This document shows positions 8,021 to 17,985 of a stretch of DNA of 64,000 nucleotides, in pieces. The notes beneath the pieces are model-generated. The model made no database searches. It was not told the DNA's origin and saw only the letters and a list, made by a program, of their open reading frames with translations. How positions within the stretch are numbered: the first letter of the stretch is position 1; each line of letters starts with the position of its first letter. The translations under genes and the position numbers were made by a program. The stretch comes from Kaistia defluvii. Its GTDB lineage: Bacteria; Pseudomonadota; Alphaproteobacteria; Rhizobiales; Kaistiaceae. Location: the NCBI RefSeq assembly GCF_040548815.1, contig NZ_JBEPSM010000001.1:2108001-2172000 (forward strand), in the 5' to 3' direction.

Positions 8021-9511
8021 TCAGGCTGGAATGCGGACGGTGGCGCGCAAGCCGCCGCCCGGCGCATCGGACAGCGTGACATCGCCGCCATGGAAGCGCG
8101 CGATGTCGCGGGCGATCGGCAGGCCGAGGCCGGTGCCGCTCTCGTCGAGATTGCGCGCTTCGTCGAGCCGGTAAAATGGCCGGAACACAGCCTCGCGCTC
8201 CGCCTCTTCGATGCCCGGCCCGTCGTCGTCGACATGGATGACGAGCCAGCCGTCGACATGCGAGCCGTGCAGTTCGATGCGGTCGCCGTGCCGGCACGCA
8301 TTCATCACTAGGTTGGACAGGCAGCGCTTGAAATCGTTCGGGCGGATGCTGACGATCGGATCGCCTGTGAAGTCCTGCGAAACGTCGTGCCCCACCCGAC
8401 TGGCGTTCTCCGCGACCTCAGCCAGCAGCGTCGCGATATTGGTCGCCGCCGTCGGCTCGTCCGCGTCATCGCGGGCAAAGGCCAGATAGCCCTCCAGCAT
8501 CCGCTGCATGTCGTCCACGTCGCGGCGCATGGCGCGGATGTCGGGCGTTTCGCGCAGCAGCGCCAATTGCAGGCGGAAGCGCGTCAGCACGGTGCGCAGG
8601 TCGTGGCTGACGCCGGCCAGCATCGTCGTGCGCTGTTCCATCTGCCGCTCGATGCGGTTGCGCATTTCCATGAAGGCGGCGCTAGCGCGTCGCACCTCGC
8701 GCGCGCCGCGCGGATTGAAATCCGCCATTTCGCGGCCCATGCCGAAATTCTCGGCCGCATCGGCGAGCTGCTGGATCGGGCGGATCTGATTGCGCAGGAA
8801 GGCGATCGCGATCGTAAGCAGCACCAGGCTGGTGCCCACCATCCAGAAGATGAAGATCTCGGAATTGGAGGCATAGGTCTGGCTACGGCGAGCCAGCACG
8901 CGCAGCACCTTGTCGCCGAGCTGGATGCGGATCTCGACGAGGTTGGAGCGCCCGACCGTGTCGATCCAGTAGGGCTTGTTGATCTGACGGCCGATCTCGC
9001 GCGACAGCGCGCTGTCGAGCAGCGAGAAGAACGGCTTCGGCGCCGCCGGCGGCAGCGGCTCGTTGGGGATGACCGAAATGGTCAGGCCGAGCCGGTCCTG
9101 CGCGATGCGGATGATCTGGGTGAAGTTGGGATCGGCGGGATAGGTGTCGATCAGGTCAACGATCGCCGCGATGTCGCGCACGGTCGCGGCCGAAAGGCGC
9201 TGCGTCACCGTCTGCCAGTGCCGCTCCATGAAGACGAAGGCAACCACCGACTGCAGGATGACGATCGGCGTGATGATGATGATCAGCGCGCGGGCATAGA
9301 GCCCCTTCGGCATCGCCGCCGCCATCCGCTTGCCGAGGAAGCGATAAGGCACCAGCAAGACGTCGAGGACAGGTTGCGCGCGGCGCGCAAGCCGGCGCAG
9401 AGAATTGGCAGCCGGCGATCGGGCCAGGCGGCGCAGCGCGACCACGGCGGGCCACTCAGCCCAGCCGCCGGTCACGCGACGGCTTGGGATGGAAGGCGGA
9501 AGCTTGTCCAT
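8021..9511 (-). CDS. Sensor histidine kinase, EnvZ-like
   Basis: A 496-residue membrane sensor kinase. A ~70-residue cytoplasmic N-terminus is followed by TM1 (ALIIIITPIVILQSVVAFVF), a periplasmic domain of ~120 residues, TM2 (IFIFWMVGTSLVLLTIAIAF), HAMP, and the H-box GVSHDLRTVLTRFRLQLALL. The N-box (NLVMNACRHG), G1 (DDDGPGIE) and G2 (GTGLGLPIARDI) follow. The usual LRTPLTR Pro is replaced by Val. It lies 43 bp after the response regulator, on the same strand, so the two form a cognate pair. The true start could be nearer TM1, since the long basic N-terminus is unusual. The signal sensed is unknown. Confidence 0.9.
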   Translation of the reverse strand: MDKLPPSIPSRRVTGGWAEWPAVVALRRLARSPAANSLRRLARRAQPVLDVLLVPYRFLGKRMAAAMPKGLYARALIIIITPIVILQSVVAFVFMERHWQTVTQRLSAATVRDIAAIVDLIDTYPADPNFTQIIRIAQDRLGLTISVIPNEPLPPAAPKPFFSLLDSALSREIGRQINKPYWIDTVGRSNLVEIRIQLGDKVLRVLARRSQTYASNSEIFIFWMVGTSLVLLTIAIAFLRNQIRPIQQLADAAENFGMGREMADFNPRGAREVRRASAAFMEMRNRIERQMEQRTTMLAGVSHDLRTVLTRFRLQLALLRETPDIRAMRRDVDDMQRMLEGYLAFARDDADEPTAATNIATLLAEVAENASRVGHDVSQDFTGDPIVSIRPNDFKRCLSNLVMNACRHGDRIELHGSHVDGWLVIHVDDDGPGIEEAEREAVFRPFYRLDEARNLDESGTGLGLPIARDIARFHGGDVTLSDAPGGGLRATVRIPA

Positions 9512-9554
9512 CAGCGCCGACCCCGAGTAGCGACAGCCGACTGGCGGGATGGCG

Positions 9555-10265
9555 TCACGCTTCGGTCACCAGACGGTAGCCAATGCCGCGCACCGTCTGC
9601 AGGAAGAGCGGGTTGGCGGGATCGACCTCGATCTTGCGGCGGAGCCGGTTGATCTGCACGTCGATGGTACGCTCCCCGGCCGGCTCGTCCTCGGCCAGCA
9701 GCGACAGGCGCGGCACGGTCTCGTTCGGCGTCTCGGCGAAGACGGCCATGATCTGGCGCTCGCGATCCGTCAGCCGGATCGTCTCCTGCCCGCGCCGCAG
9801 CTCGCGCCGGGCGATGTGGAAGGTGAACGGCCCGAAGCGGACCTGCTCGATCAGCGGCGCCGCGGTCGCGGTGCCGCGCTTCAGGATCGCGTTGATCCGC
9901 AGCAGCAGTTCCCGCGGCTCGAACGGCTTGCCGAGATAATCGTCGGCGCCGAGCTCCAGCCCCTTGATGCGGCTCTCGATCTCGGTGCGCGCGGTCAGCA
10001 TGAGGATCGGCACCTCCATCGTCTCACGCAGGCTCCGGAGAAGCTCGAGCCCGGTCTCGCCCGGCATCATCACGTCGACGACGAGCAGATCGAAGGCGAG
10101 GCCGCCGAGCCGGCCGCGCGCCTCGGCGGCGTTGGCCGCGACATCGACGCGAAAGCCGTTGTCGTTGAGGTAGCGCGACAGAAGCGTGCGAATGCGGGCA
10201 TCATCGTCGATGACGAGAAGATGCGGCGCATCATCGGCCAGGGGGGCGGTTGCCAAATCGCTCAT
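9555..10265 (-). CDS. OmpR/PetR-family response regulator
   Basis: Receiver domain with acidic pocket IDDDA (Asp21-23), phospho-acceptor Asp in [11 protein letters not shown] (about residue 64) and Lys in [10 protein letters not shown]. The C-terminal winged helix ends [36 protein letters not shown]. Similar to Rhodobacter PetR and placed next to a MarR gene as petP-petR are there. A GTG at 10268 is directly before the chosen ATG; GGAG is 8 bases before the ATG and 5 before the GTG, so either is possible. Confidence 0.92.
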   Translation of the reverse strand: MSDLATAPLADDAPHLLVIDDDARIRTLLSRYLNDNGFRVDVAANAAEARGRLGGLAFDLLVVDVMMPGETGLELLRSLRETMEVPILMLTARTEIESRIKGLELGADDYLGKPFEPRELLLRINAILKRGTATAAPLIEQVRFGPFTFHIARRELRRGQETIRLTDRERQIMAVFAETPNETVPRLSLLAEDEPAGERTIDVQINRLRRKIEVDPANPLFLQTVRGIGYRLVTEA

Positions 10266-10284
10266 CACGCATACTCCACGCGCA

Positions 10285-10821
10285 TCACTGCTCGATCATC
10301 TGGGCGACCTTATCCCGTTCGGACGGATCGATCATCAGGCGAAGGAAGCGCTCGGCCGCGAGGCGCCCTTCCGGACCCAACGGCTCAAGCGCGGTACGGA
10401 TGCGTTCCGCCTGCGGTTCGGTGAGACGCTGGTCGAGCGCCCTGCCCTTGGCGGTCGGATAAAGCAGCCTCTGCCGGCGGTCGACGGGCCCCGGCACCTG
10501 CTCGATATAGCCGGTATCGATCAGCTGCTTGAGCACGCGCCCGAGGCTCTGCTTGGTGATCTTCAGGATGTCCAGCAGGTCGGCGACGCGCATGCCCGGG
10601 TGACGGTTGACGAAGTGGACCACGCGGTGATGGGCACGGCCGAACTGGAACTTCGCCAGCACGACGTCCGGATCGGAGACGAAGTCCCGATAGGCGTAGA
10701 AGAGCAACTCGATCAGCACCAGTTCGGGCTGTTCCTGGATCGAAAGAGGCGTTTTGACGGACTCGTCGCGCTGCACGGATGCCGGTCCCTTCGAATCGGT
10801 CGCGAAATTTATGTCAGCCAT
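10285..10821 (-). CDS. MarR-family transcriptional regulator, PetP-like
   Basis: A 178-residue MarR protein. The winged helix-turn-helix is in the middle ([50 protein letters not shown], about 78-128), with the DRR wing. Dimerisation helices flank it. It is the first gene of a minus-strand set MarR, response regulator, kinase, divergent from ilvE. A perfect 7-bp-arm inverted repeat spans its start codon, so autorepression is likely. The Rhodobacter homologue PetP lies beside petABC; here petABC is 20 kb away. Confidence 0.88.
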   Translation of the reverse strand: MADINFATDSKGPASVQRDESVKTPLSIQEQPELVLIELLFYAYRDFVSDPDVVLAKFQFGRAHHRVVHFVNRHPGMRVADLLDILKITKQSLGRVLKQLIDTGYIEQVPGPVDRRQRLLYPTAKGRALDQRLTEPQAERIRTALEPLGPEGRLAAERFLRLMIDPSERDKVAQMIEQ

Positions 10822-10830
10822 ATTGACATA
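10810..10830. promoter_or_regulatory. Inverted repeat over the MarR start codon, candidate autoregulatory operator
   Basis: TATGTCA (10810-10816), 7-base spacer, TGACATA (10824-10830), perfectly symmetric; the MarR ATG (10819-10821) falls in the spacer. Size and symmetry fit a MarR dimer site. Being in the divergent marR-ilvE region it could also influence ilvE, though ilvE starts 250 bp away. Confidence 0.6.
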
Positions 10831-11077
10831 TTTTGGTTCGATTGTTACCTGATGAGTGGCCGCGACGAAATGATCGAACGCGCCAGCCGTTTCCCTTCCC
10901 GCGACACCCTCTCGCGCGATCGCGTTTCGACCGGCACTTTACCGACTGTTTCAAGGCGGCGCAAAAAAGTCGTTGCTGGAACTGGCTTTACTTTGCCCAA
11001 CCGGCGCGAGAAATAGGCACGACAATCAACGCCAACAGGGCGCGGCCGCAGCCGGCGGCCGATATGGAGTGAGGAAA

Positions 11078-11965
11078 ATGAGCGCGGTCCCCTTCGACCA
11101 GAAAGATGGTTGGATCTGGATGAACGGATCCTTCGTTCCGTGGAAGGACGCGAAGATTCACGTACTCACCCATGGCCTGCACTATGCCAGCGCCGTGTTC
11201 GAAGGTGAGCGCGCCTATAACGGCACCATCTTCAAGCTGCGCGAGCACACCGAGCGGCTGTTCCATTCGGCCGAAATCCTCGATTTCAAGATCCCATACA
11301 CGATCGAGGAGATCGATGAGGCCTCGAACGCGACGCTCGCCAAGAACGGCCTGGTCGACGGCTATCTGCGCCCCATCGCCTGGCGCGGCAGCGAGGCCAT
11401 GGGCGTCTCGGCCCAGAAGAACAAGATCAACGTCGCCATCGCCGCCTGGGAATGGCCGTCCTACTTCACCCCTGCCGAGCGCCTGAAGGGCATCCGTCTC
11501 GACTGGGCGAAGTATCGCCGTCCCGATCCGCGCACCGCCCCGTCGCTGGCCAAGGCGTCGGGTCTCTACATGATCTGCACGATCTCCAAGCATGCCGCCG
11601 AAGCCCGCGGCTATGCCGATGCGCTGATGCTGGACTGGGAAGGCAATGTCGCGGAATCGACAGGCGCCAACGTGTTCTTCGTCAAGGATGGCGTCATCCA
11701 CACGCCGCTGGCCGACCGCTTCCTGAATGGCATCACGCGCCAGACGGTGATCGGCCTTGCCAAGTCGCGCGGCCTTGAAGTGATCGAGCGCCGGATCGCC
11801 CCGGAAGAGCTTTCGACCTTCAGCGAATGCTGGCTCTGCGGCACCGCGGCCGAAGTCACGCCCGTCTCCGAGATCGGCGAGCACAAGTTCACGCCGGGCA
11901 AGATCAGCGCGGACCTGATGCAGGCCTATACGGACCTCGTCCAGGGCGCCAAGGTCCTCGCCTGA
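11078..11965 (+). CDS. ilvE: Branched-chain amino-acid aminotransferase
   Basis: PLP enzyme interconverting Leu/Ile/Val and their 2-oxo acids with 2-oxoglutarate. 295 residues, fold-type IV: HVLTHGLHYASAVFEGERAYNG near the N-terminus, YLRPIAWRG, the region around SLAKASGLYM carrying the PLP-binding Lys, and the phosphate-binding GNVAESTGANVFFVKDG. GAGGAA is 4-5 bases before the ATG at 11078, which fits family N-termini; the upstream 35 residues in frame are unconserved. A strong terminator follows 30 bases after the stop. Confidence 0.95.
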   Translation: MSAVPFDQKDGWIWMNGSFVPWKDAKIHVLTHGLHYASAVFEGERAYNGTIFKLREHTERLFHSAEILDFKIPYTIEEIDEASNATLAKNGLVDGYLRPIAWRGSEAMGVSAQKNKINVAIAAWEWPSYFTPAERLKGIRLDWAKYRRPDPRTAPSLAKASGLYMICTISKHAAEARGYADALMLDWEGNVAESTGANVFFVKDGVIHTPLADRFLNGITRQTVIGLAKSRGLEVIERRIAPEELSTFSECWLCGTAAEVTPVSEIGEHKFTPGKISADLMQAYTDLVQGAKVLA

Positions 11966-11996
11966 TCCAGTCGCTGGATCCTCGAGAAACAAAAGA

Positions 11997-12026
11997 AACG
12001 GCCGGAGATTTCTCCGGCCGTTTTTT
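11997..12026 (+). terminator. Rho-independent terminator after ilvE
   Basis: AACGGCCGGAGA pairs with TCTCCGGCCGTT around a two-to-four base loop, followed by a T-run ending at 12026. The mirrored A-rich side lets it serve the converging GIY-YIG gene too. Confidence 0.93.
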
Positions 12027-12039
12027 CTTTGTCGGCATG

Positions 12040-12375
12040 TCAGATGATTTGCGCGCCGAGTTGTGCCCGCCAGTGCTGGCAGCGCTCCTTCAGGATCGCA
12101 TTGCGGATATAGGCGGATTCCTCGGGCTCCAGCCGCTCGAGCACGTCAAGACGAAAGGCATCCGCGCCATGCCGGTTCCAGGCAGCCTGCAGGCTCGCCG
12201 CCGTGCACGTGCCATGTCCGAGCGTGAACCAGAGACGGTTCTGGATCGCATCGAGATTGGGCGCCTTGCCGACCCAGGCTTCGCCCGTCGTGGCGCAGCG
12301 GACGGCATAGATGCCAACGCTGTCTTCCCGCTTCTTGTAGGCGGAAATGGCCGCCTTCCGCTCGTCGCGCTGCAT
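12040..12375 (-). CDS. GIY-YIG nuclease family protein
   Basis: A 111-residue protein with a GIY-YIG-like core: SVGIYAVRCATTGEAWVGKAPNLDAIQNRLWFTLGHG, where GIY and WVG stand for the two signature strands, followed by an Arg-bearing helix and a terminal helical region (RHGADAFRLDVLERLEPEE). Short stand-alone members of this group are common in Rhizobiales; their substrate is unknown. The start at 12375 is preferred because GGGGAG lies 8 bases upstream; the frame extends 13 codons further. A long near-perfect inverted repeat lies 70 bp upstream. Confidence 0.75.
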   Translation of the reverse strand: MQRDERKAAISAYKKREDSVGIYAVRCATTGEAWVGKAPNLDAIQNRLWFTLGHGTCTAASLQAAWNRHGADAFRLDVLERLEPEESAYIRNAILKERCQHWRAQLGAQII

Positions 12376-12443
12376 GTCATCCGCTCCCCGGATCGTCTTG
12401 TTGAGAGCGGCCACGATCGAGCAGCCGCACAGCGCGGCCTTTT

Positions 12444-12480
12444 ACCCGGGCAATATTCCAATGTCAAATATTACCCGGGT
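12444..12480. promoter_or_regulatory. 14-bp inverted repeat ACCCGGGCAATATT, candidate operator
   Basis: Left arm ACCCGGGCAATATT (12444-12457) and right arm AATATTACCCGGGT (12467-12480) are complementary at 13 of 14 positions, spacer CCAATGTCA. Each arm contains the palindromes CCCGGG and AATATT, so the whole could bind a dimer of dimers. Located between the ubiK-like gene and the GIY-YIG gene, upstream of the latter. Confidence 0.55.
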
Positions 12481-12517
12481 TTAATTAGATCTTGTCAGCC
12501 GATTGTGCGCTTAGCGC

Positions 12518-12814
12518 TTAGCGCTCGTCGGTCGAGGGCGCGGCAACGATATGGCCCTGGGTCAACACCGCCAGCTTGGCCTCCAGCTCGGCGACCCGCG
12601 CCGTCAGTGCCTCGTTCTCGCTGCGCGCCTTCTGCGCCATCTCGCGAACGACATCGAACTCATCGCGCTTGACGAAGTCCATATCGGCAAACAGGCGTTC
12701 GGCCTGATGCTTCATCACGGTCTCGGCTTCGCGCTTGACGCCCTGCGCCATGCCGGCGGCGTCGGTCATCAGCTTGGCGAATTCGTCGAACAGCCGGTTC
12801 GGGGTCGTGTTCAT
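12518..12814 (-). CDS. ubiK: Accessory factor UbiK family protein (BMFP)
   Basis: A 98-residue protein: N-terminal amphipathic helix (NRLFDEFAKLMTDAAGMAQGVKREAE), then VKRDEFDVVREMAQKARSENEALTARVAELEAKL, a short coiled coil. This is the UbiK/YqiC (BMFP) architecture; E. coli UbiK forms trimers, binds membranes and assists ubiquinone synthesis through UbiJ. A divergent position beside lgt is typical for rhizobia. Rhizobial members have not all been shown to act in ubiquinone synthesis, so the function is inferred. Confidence 0.85.
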   Translation of the reverse strand: MNTTPNRLFDEFAKLMTDAAGMAQGVKREAETVMKHQAERLFADMDFVKRDEFDVVREMAQKARSENEALTARVAELEAKLAVLTQGHIVAAPSTDER

Positions 12815-12964
12815 GGGCAGCCTCCGGGGTAACGGTATCTCCCTTCTAGTATGGTTGCGTGCCCTCTGGCGAACAAGGTGTCGAGGGGTCGCGCACGCCC
12901 GGGCTTGACCCTTCCCCCCGGATCAGCGCACCAATGCCGCCCGACCGACCGCCGGAGCCCCTTG

Positions 12965-13789
12965 ATGCTGTTCGCCCTGCCCTTCCCGGCCATCGACCCG
13001 ACCCTGATCCAGATCGGCCCGTTCGCGATCCGCTGGTACGCGCTCGCCTATATCGTCGGCATCCTGATCGGCTGGTGGTACGCCAAGCGCCTCGTCAACA
13101 ATGCCAAGCTTTGGGGCCCGGCCGGCGCGCCGATGAAGCCGATCGACATCGACGACTTCGTGGTCTGGGCGACCATCGGCATCATTGTCGGCGGACGGGC
13201 AGGCTACGTTCTCTTCTACGACCTGCCGATGTTCCTGGCCGCCCCCTGGCAGATCTTCCAGGTGTGGAATGGCGGCATGTCCTTCCATGGCGGCTTCCTC
13301 GGCACCGTCATCGCCATGATCCTGTTCGCGCGGTCGCGCAAGATCCCGACCTGGTCGATGATCGACGTCGTCGCGCCTTCCGTCACCTTCGGCCTGCTGT
13401 TCGGCCGCATCGCCAATTTCATCAATGGCGAGCTCTGGGGCCGCCCGACCGATGTCGCCTGGGCGATCATCTTCCCGAATGCCGATAGCCAGCCGCGCCA
13501 TCCGAGCCAGCTTTACGAAGCCCTGCTGGAGGGGCTCGTGCTTTTCCTTGTACTGCGCTTCTTCACCCACAAGCAGCTGCGCCTGCGCCAGCCCGGCTTC
13601 ATCTCGGCGATTTTCGCGATTGGCTATGGCCTCGCCCGCATCTTCTCGGAATTCTTCCGCGAGCCGGACATCCAGATCGGCTACTTCTCCGGCGGCCTCA
13701 CCATGGGCATGCTGCTGTCGCTGCCGCTGGTGATCGCCGGCATCATACTGCTCGTCGTTGCCTCGCGCCGTCCGGTCGCCACTGCATGA
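12965..13789 (+). CDS. lgt: Prolipoprotein diacylglyceryl transferase
   Basis: Inner-membrane enzyme that moves the diacylglyceryl group of phosphatidylglycerol onto the lipobox Cys of prolipoproteins. 274 residues, seven predicted membrane helices. Seen are FAIRWYALAYIVGILIGWWYAKR, GGMSFHGGFLG (HGG motif), the Lgt signature GRIANFINGELWGRPTD and HPSQLYEALLEG near the essential His/Tyr region. The ATG at 12965 is preceded by GGAG. Its stop overlaps the midA start by four bases (ATGA), so they are translationally coupled. Confidence 0.95.
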   Translation: MLFALPFPAIDPTLIQIGPFAIRWYALAYIVGILIGWWYAKRLVNNAKLWGPAGAPMKPIDIDDFVVWATIGIIVGGRAGYVLFYDLPMFLAAPWQIFQVWNGGMSFHGGFLGTVIAMILFARSRKIPTWSMIDVVAPSVTFGLLFGRIANFINGELWGRPTDVAWAIIFPNADSQPRHPSQLYEALLEGLVLFLVLRFFTHKQLRLRQPGFISAIFAIGYGLARIFSEFFREPDIQIGYFSGGLTMGMLLSLPLVIAGIILLVVASRRPVATA

Positions 13790-14844
13790 CGCCGCTGGCC
13801 GAAAAGCTGGTCCATCGTATCGAGAATTTCGGCCCGATCACCATCGCCGACTATATGGCCGCCTGTCTCGGCGACCCCGAGTTTGGCTACTACACGACGC
13901 GCGAACCGTTCGGATCCGCCGGCGATTTCGTCACCGCGCCGGAAGTGAGCCAGATGTTCGGCGAACTGATCGGGATGTGGGCGGTGGAAACATGGCGGCG
14001 CATGGGTAGCCCCGCCGCCTTCGTCCTGGCGGAGATCGGCCCCGGCCGTGGCACGCTCATGGCCGATGCGCTGCGCGCAGCGAAGATCGCGCCCGACTTC
14101 GAAAAGGCCGCGACCATCGCCCTCGTCGAAACCAGTCCCCGGCTGCGCGCCATCCAGGCCGATACGCTCGCCGGGCACGTCATCGACTGGATCGAACACA
14201 TCGACGCGCTGCCGGAAGGCCCGGCGATTGTCGTCGCCAACGAACTCTTCGACGCGCTGCCGGTCCGGCAGTTCCTCCGCACGGCGGATGGCTGGGCGGA
14301 ACGGATGGTCGGCGTCAGCGACGGCCGGCTCGCCTTCGGCCTCCGGGCGAATGCGCATTTCGACGGCGCCGACGACCGCGCGCCGGAAGGCTCGTTGGTC
14401 GAGACCGCCACGATCTCGGCGGCGATCATGGCGACGCTCGCCGCCCGGCTGCAACGGTCCGGCGGCGCCTTCCTGGCGATCGACTATGGCCATGCCGAGT
14501 CCGGCTATGGCGACACCCTGCAGGCGCTCCGCAGCCATGCCTTCGACGATCCGCTGGCCCATCCCGGCGAAGCGGACCTCACCGTGCATGTCGATTTCGC
14601 TGCGCTCGCGCGCACGGCCGAGGCAAACGGTGCCCGCGCCTCGGCTATCTGGACGCAGGGCGATTTCCTGCTCACGCTCGGCCTACTCGAACGGGCCGGC
14701 CGGCTCGGGGCCGGCAAAGACGCCGCCACGCAGGACGCGATCCGCGCTGCCGTCGAGCGCCTGGCCGGCCCGGACGCGATGGGCTCCCTGTTCAAGGTGC
14801 TCTGCGTGACGGGCGGCAATCTGGTCGCCCCGCCTTTCGGATGA
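13786..14844 (+). CDS. Class I SAM-dependent methyltransferase, MidA/NDUFAF7 family
   Basis: A 352-residue protein homologous to mitochondrial NDUFAF7, an arginine methyltransferase needed for complex I assembly. It opens with PITIADYMAACLGDPEFGYYTTREPFGSAGDFVTAPEVSQMFGELIGMW, the family fingerprint. The SAM site is AEIGPGRGTLMADAL and the acceptor-side motif is VVANELFDALPVRQF. The bacterial role is not established; complex I maturation is an inference. Coupled to lgt (ATGA overlap) and followed by pgeF after 50 bp. Confidence 0.9.
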   Translation: MTPLAEKLVHRIENFGPITIADYMAACLGDPEFGYYTTREPFGSAGDFVTAPEVSQMFGELIGMWAVETWRRMGSPAAFVLAEIGPGRGTLMADALRAAKIAPDFEKAATIALVETSPRLRAIQADTLAGHVIDWIEHIDALPEGPAIVVANELFDALPVRQFLRTADGWAERMVGVSDGRLAFGLRANAHFDGADDRAPEGSLVETATISAAIMATLAARLQRSGGAFLAIDYGHAESGYGDTLQALRSHAFDDPLAHPGEADLTVHVDFAALARTAEANGARASAIWTQGDFLLTLGLLERAGRLGAGKDAATQDAIRAAVERLAGPDAMGSLFKVLCVTGGNLVAPPFG

Positions 14845-14896
14845 CATCGATTCGTCGGATCAAGCCCTACCCTTCCCGCCTCGCAGGAGACACGCC

Positions 14897-15667
14897 ATGA
14901 AGATCACCGCCGACGCCCTCGACGCCCTCCCGGGGATCCGGCATGGCTTCTTCACGCGGCAGGGCGGCGTTTCGGAAGGCATCTATGCGAGCCTGAACTG
15001 CGGCGTCGGCTCGGCCGATGAGCGAGCGCATGTGATGGAGAACCGGGCCCGCGTCACTGCAGATCTGGGCGTCGCGGCCGACCGGCTCGCCACCCCCTAC
15101 CAGGTGCACAGCCCCGACGTCGTCACCGTCGATGCGGTCTGGCCGGTTGGCGAAGGCCCCAAGGCGGACGCCGTCGTCACCAACCGCCCAGGCATCGCCA
15201 TCGGCGTCGGCACGGCCGATTGCGGCCCCGTCCTGTTCGCGGATGGCGAGGCAGGCGTCGTCGGCGCGGCGCATGCCGGCTGGAAGGGCGCCTTCACCGG
15301 TGTGCTGGAGGCGACCGTCGCCGCCATGGAAGCGCTGGGCGCGCGCCGGGAACGGATCGTGGCCGTGCTCGGACCGACCATCTCCCGATCCGCCTATGAA
15401 GTCGGGCCGGAATTCCGCGCCCGCTTTCTTGAGGCCGACGCGGCCAATGATGCGTTCTTCACCCCGTCGGGGCGCGCCGAGCATCACCAGTTCGACCTGC
15501 CGGCCTTCATCGGCATGCGCCTGCGGGCCGCCGGGCTGGGCACGGTCGATGACCTGGCGCTCTGCACCTATGCCGACCCCGCCCGTTTCTTCTCCTACCG
15601 GCGCACGACCCATGCCGGCGAGCCCGACTATGGCCGGCTGCTTCATGCGATCACGATCGTCGCGTAA
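14897..15667 (+). CDS. pgeF: Peptidoglycan editing factor (laccase-domain protein)
   Basis: A 256-residue YfiH/DUF152 protein. HGFFTRQGGVSEGIYASLNCG, the YQVHSPDVV His, the ADCGPVLF Cys and AAHAGWKGAFTGV form the Cys/His metal site. In E. coli PgeF removes wrongly inserted L-Ser from UDP-MurNAc precursors; other members act as purine nucleoside phosphorylases. C-terminal CTYADPARFFSYRRT is conserved. AGGAG lies close upstream. It ends the lgt-midA-pgeF operon. Confidence 0.92.
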   Translation: MKITADALDALPGIRHGFFTRQGGVSEGIYASLNCGVGSADERAHVMENRARVTADLGVAADRLATPYQVHSPDVVTVDAVWPVGEGPKADAVVTNRPGIAIGVGTADCGPVLFADGEAGVVGAAHAGWKGAFTGVLEATVAAMEALGARRERIVAVLGPTISRSAYEVGPEFRARFLEADAANDAFFTPSGRAEHHQFDLPAFIGMRLRAAGLGTVDDLALCTYADPARFFSYRRTTHAGEPDYGRLLHAITIVA

Positions 15668-15783
15668 GTAGCCCGGAAAGCTCCACAATCATGCAGTTCG
15701 GGAAACCGCGTCTGGACCCCGTATAGAATTGCCGCTAGACAGGCTCCAGGGGTCCTGACGACCGCGCCGGAAGGACGATCGCC

Positions 15784-16302
15784 ATGATGGTGAAGGGAAA
15801 TCGGCTGCTCGCATGCGCCGCCATCCTGTTGGCCACGTTTGCTTTGGCAGCTTGCAACAATACGTTGAGCTCCGGTTCGTCGTCCGGCTCGGCGACGGCC
15901 TCCGCACCCACGACGCCAGCCCTGCCCGCGGTGCCGCTCGCCAACGCCAAGTTCTCGTTCGCGCCTGTGACGGGCGCTCCCGGCAACATCCTCACCAAGC
16001 TTTCGTCGCAACTGGGCCAGGAAGCCTTGGCGCAAAACGTCGCGCTCGTGCCGTCGGGCGATCCGCAGGCCAACTACGTGGTCAAGGGCTATCTCTCCGC
16101 CGTCGGCGACTCCACCGGCACGATCCTCGTCTATGTCTGGGACGTGCTCGACGCCAGCGGACGTCGCGTCCACCGGATTTCCGGCCAGGAAACATCGGCG
16201 AACGGCTCGCAGGATCCGTGGCAGGGCGTCGACGACGCCACCATCTCGAACGTCGCGCGCCGCACCGTTGCTTCCATCGTCGCCTGGGGATCGGGAGCGT
16301 GA
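15784..16302 (+). CDS. Small lipoprotein upstream of prs
   Basis: A 172-residue predicted lipoprotein: N-terminal hydrophobic segment LLACAAILLATFALAAC with lipobox LAAC (Cys24), a Ser/Thr/Ala-rich linker, and a compact C-terminal region (LSSQLGQEALAQNVALV, ANYVVKGYLSAVGDSTGTILVYVWDVLDASG). Similar lipoproteins are found directly before prs in other Rhizobiales. No enzymatic motif is visible. Lgt, made 2 kb away, would lipidate it. Confidence 0.85.
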   Translation: MMVKGNRLLACAAILLATFALAACNNTLSSGSSSGSATASAPTTPALPAVPLANAKFSFAPVTGAPGNILTKLSSQLGQEALAQNVALVPSGDPQANYVVKGYLSAVGDSTGTILVYVWDVLDASGRRVHRISGQETSANGSQDPWQGVDDATISNVARRTVASIVAWGSGA

Positions 16303-16452
16303 CCGCGACATCGACTCCAATCTGCGCTTGCCGCCCGCGCGCGAATCGCGTTTGCAGTGCGGCAGCGCAGTTGGTACAACGCGCCGCCTGAACGAACGAC
16401 CTCCTTGCGGGGTCGGCTCGCCCTATACCTCCTCACGTCGGGACACGAGACC

Positions 16453-17385
<933 letters not shown>

Positions 17386-17401
17386 TCGCGCTGCATACAA
17401 G

Positions 17402-17442
17402 AAAAAGGCCCGGATGCCAGTCAGGCAGTCGGGCCTTTTTTT
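17402..17442 (+). terminator. Terminator after prs
   Basis: AAAAAGGCCCG (ending 17412) pairs with CGGGCCTTTTT (from 17430); the T-run continues to about 17442. The A-rich mirror side suits the converging exbD gene as well. Confidence 0.88.
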
Positions 17443-17553
17443 CGTTTTCAGCTGCATGCCACCGTTCAATAGCGGAAGCCGACCTTTCTCAATCCTGCCC
17501 TTAGGGAGCGCCCACCCGCCTCAGGCGGTCTTGGGACGGGATGCGGCTCGCCC

Positions 17554-17985
17554 CTACCGGGCGCCGTCCATGCCGACGAGCGCCACCTTGGCATAGCCGA
17601 CGTCGCGCAGCTTGTTCATCAGTTCCATGACGTCGCCATAGGCCACCTTGCGATCGGCGCGGAGATAGAGCCGCTCTTCGCGATTCCCCTTGGTCAGCGC
17701 GTCGAGCGCCGGACCGAGGCCTTCGGCCGCGATCGGATCATTGCCGAGAACCAGCGACAGGTCCGGCTTGAGCGACAGGAAGATCGGCTTGTCGGTGCGG
17801 GGCGCCGCCTTGGCGTTGGAGCGCGGCAGGTCGACGGGCGCATCGACGGTCGCCAGCGGCGCGGCGACCATGAACACGATCAGCAGCACGAGCATCACGT
17901 CGATGAACGGCGTGACGTTGATTTCGCTGTTCTCGACCAGTTCGTCGTCGTGATGGGTGAGCTTGCCTGCCATGGCTTCCCTCAC
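17554..17985 (-). CDS. exbD: Biopolymer transport protein ExbD/TolR
   Basis: A 143-residue protein with one membrane helix ([23 protein letters not shown]) carrying the essential Asp of the ExbD/TolR family, then a periplasmic domain ending [14 protein letters not shown]. With ExbB it forms the proton-driven motor that energises TonB. Its start overlaps the exbB stop by four bases. No tonB gene follows, although exbB-exbD-tonB is common in relatives. It converges on prs. Confidence 0.9.
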   Translation of the reverse strand: MREAMAGKLTHHDDELVENSEINVTPFIDVMLVLLIVFMVAAPLATVDAPVDLPRSNAKAAPRTDKPIFLSLKPDLSLVLGNDPIAAEGLGPALDALTKGNREERLYLRADRKVAYGDVMELMNKLRDVGYAKVALVGMDGAR

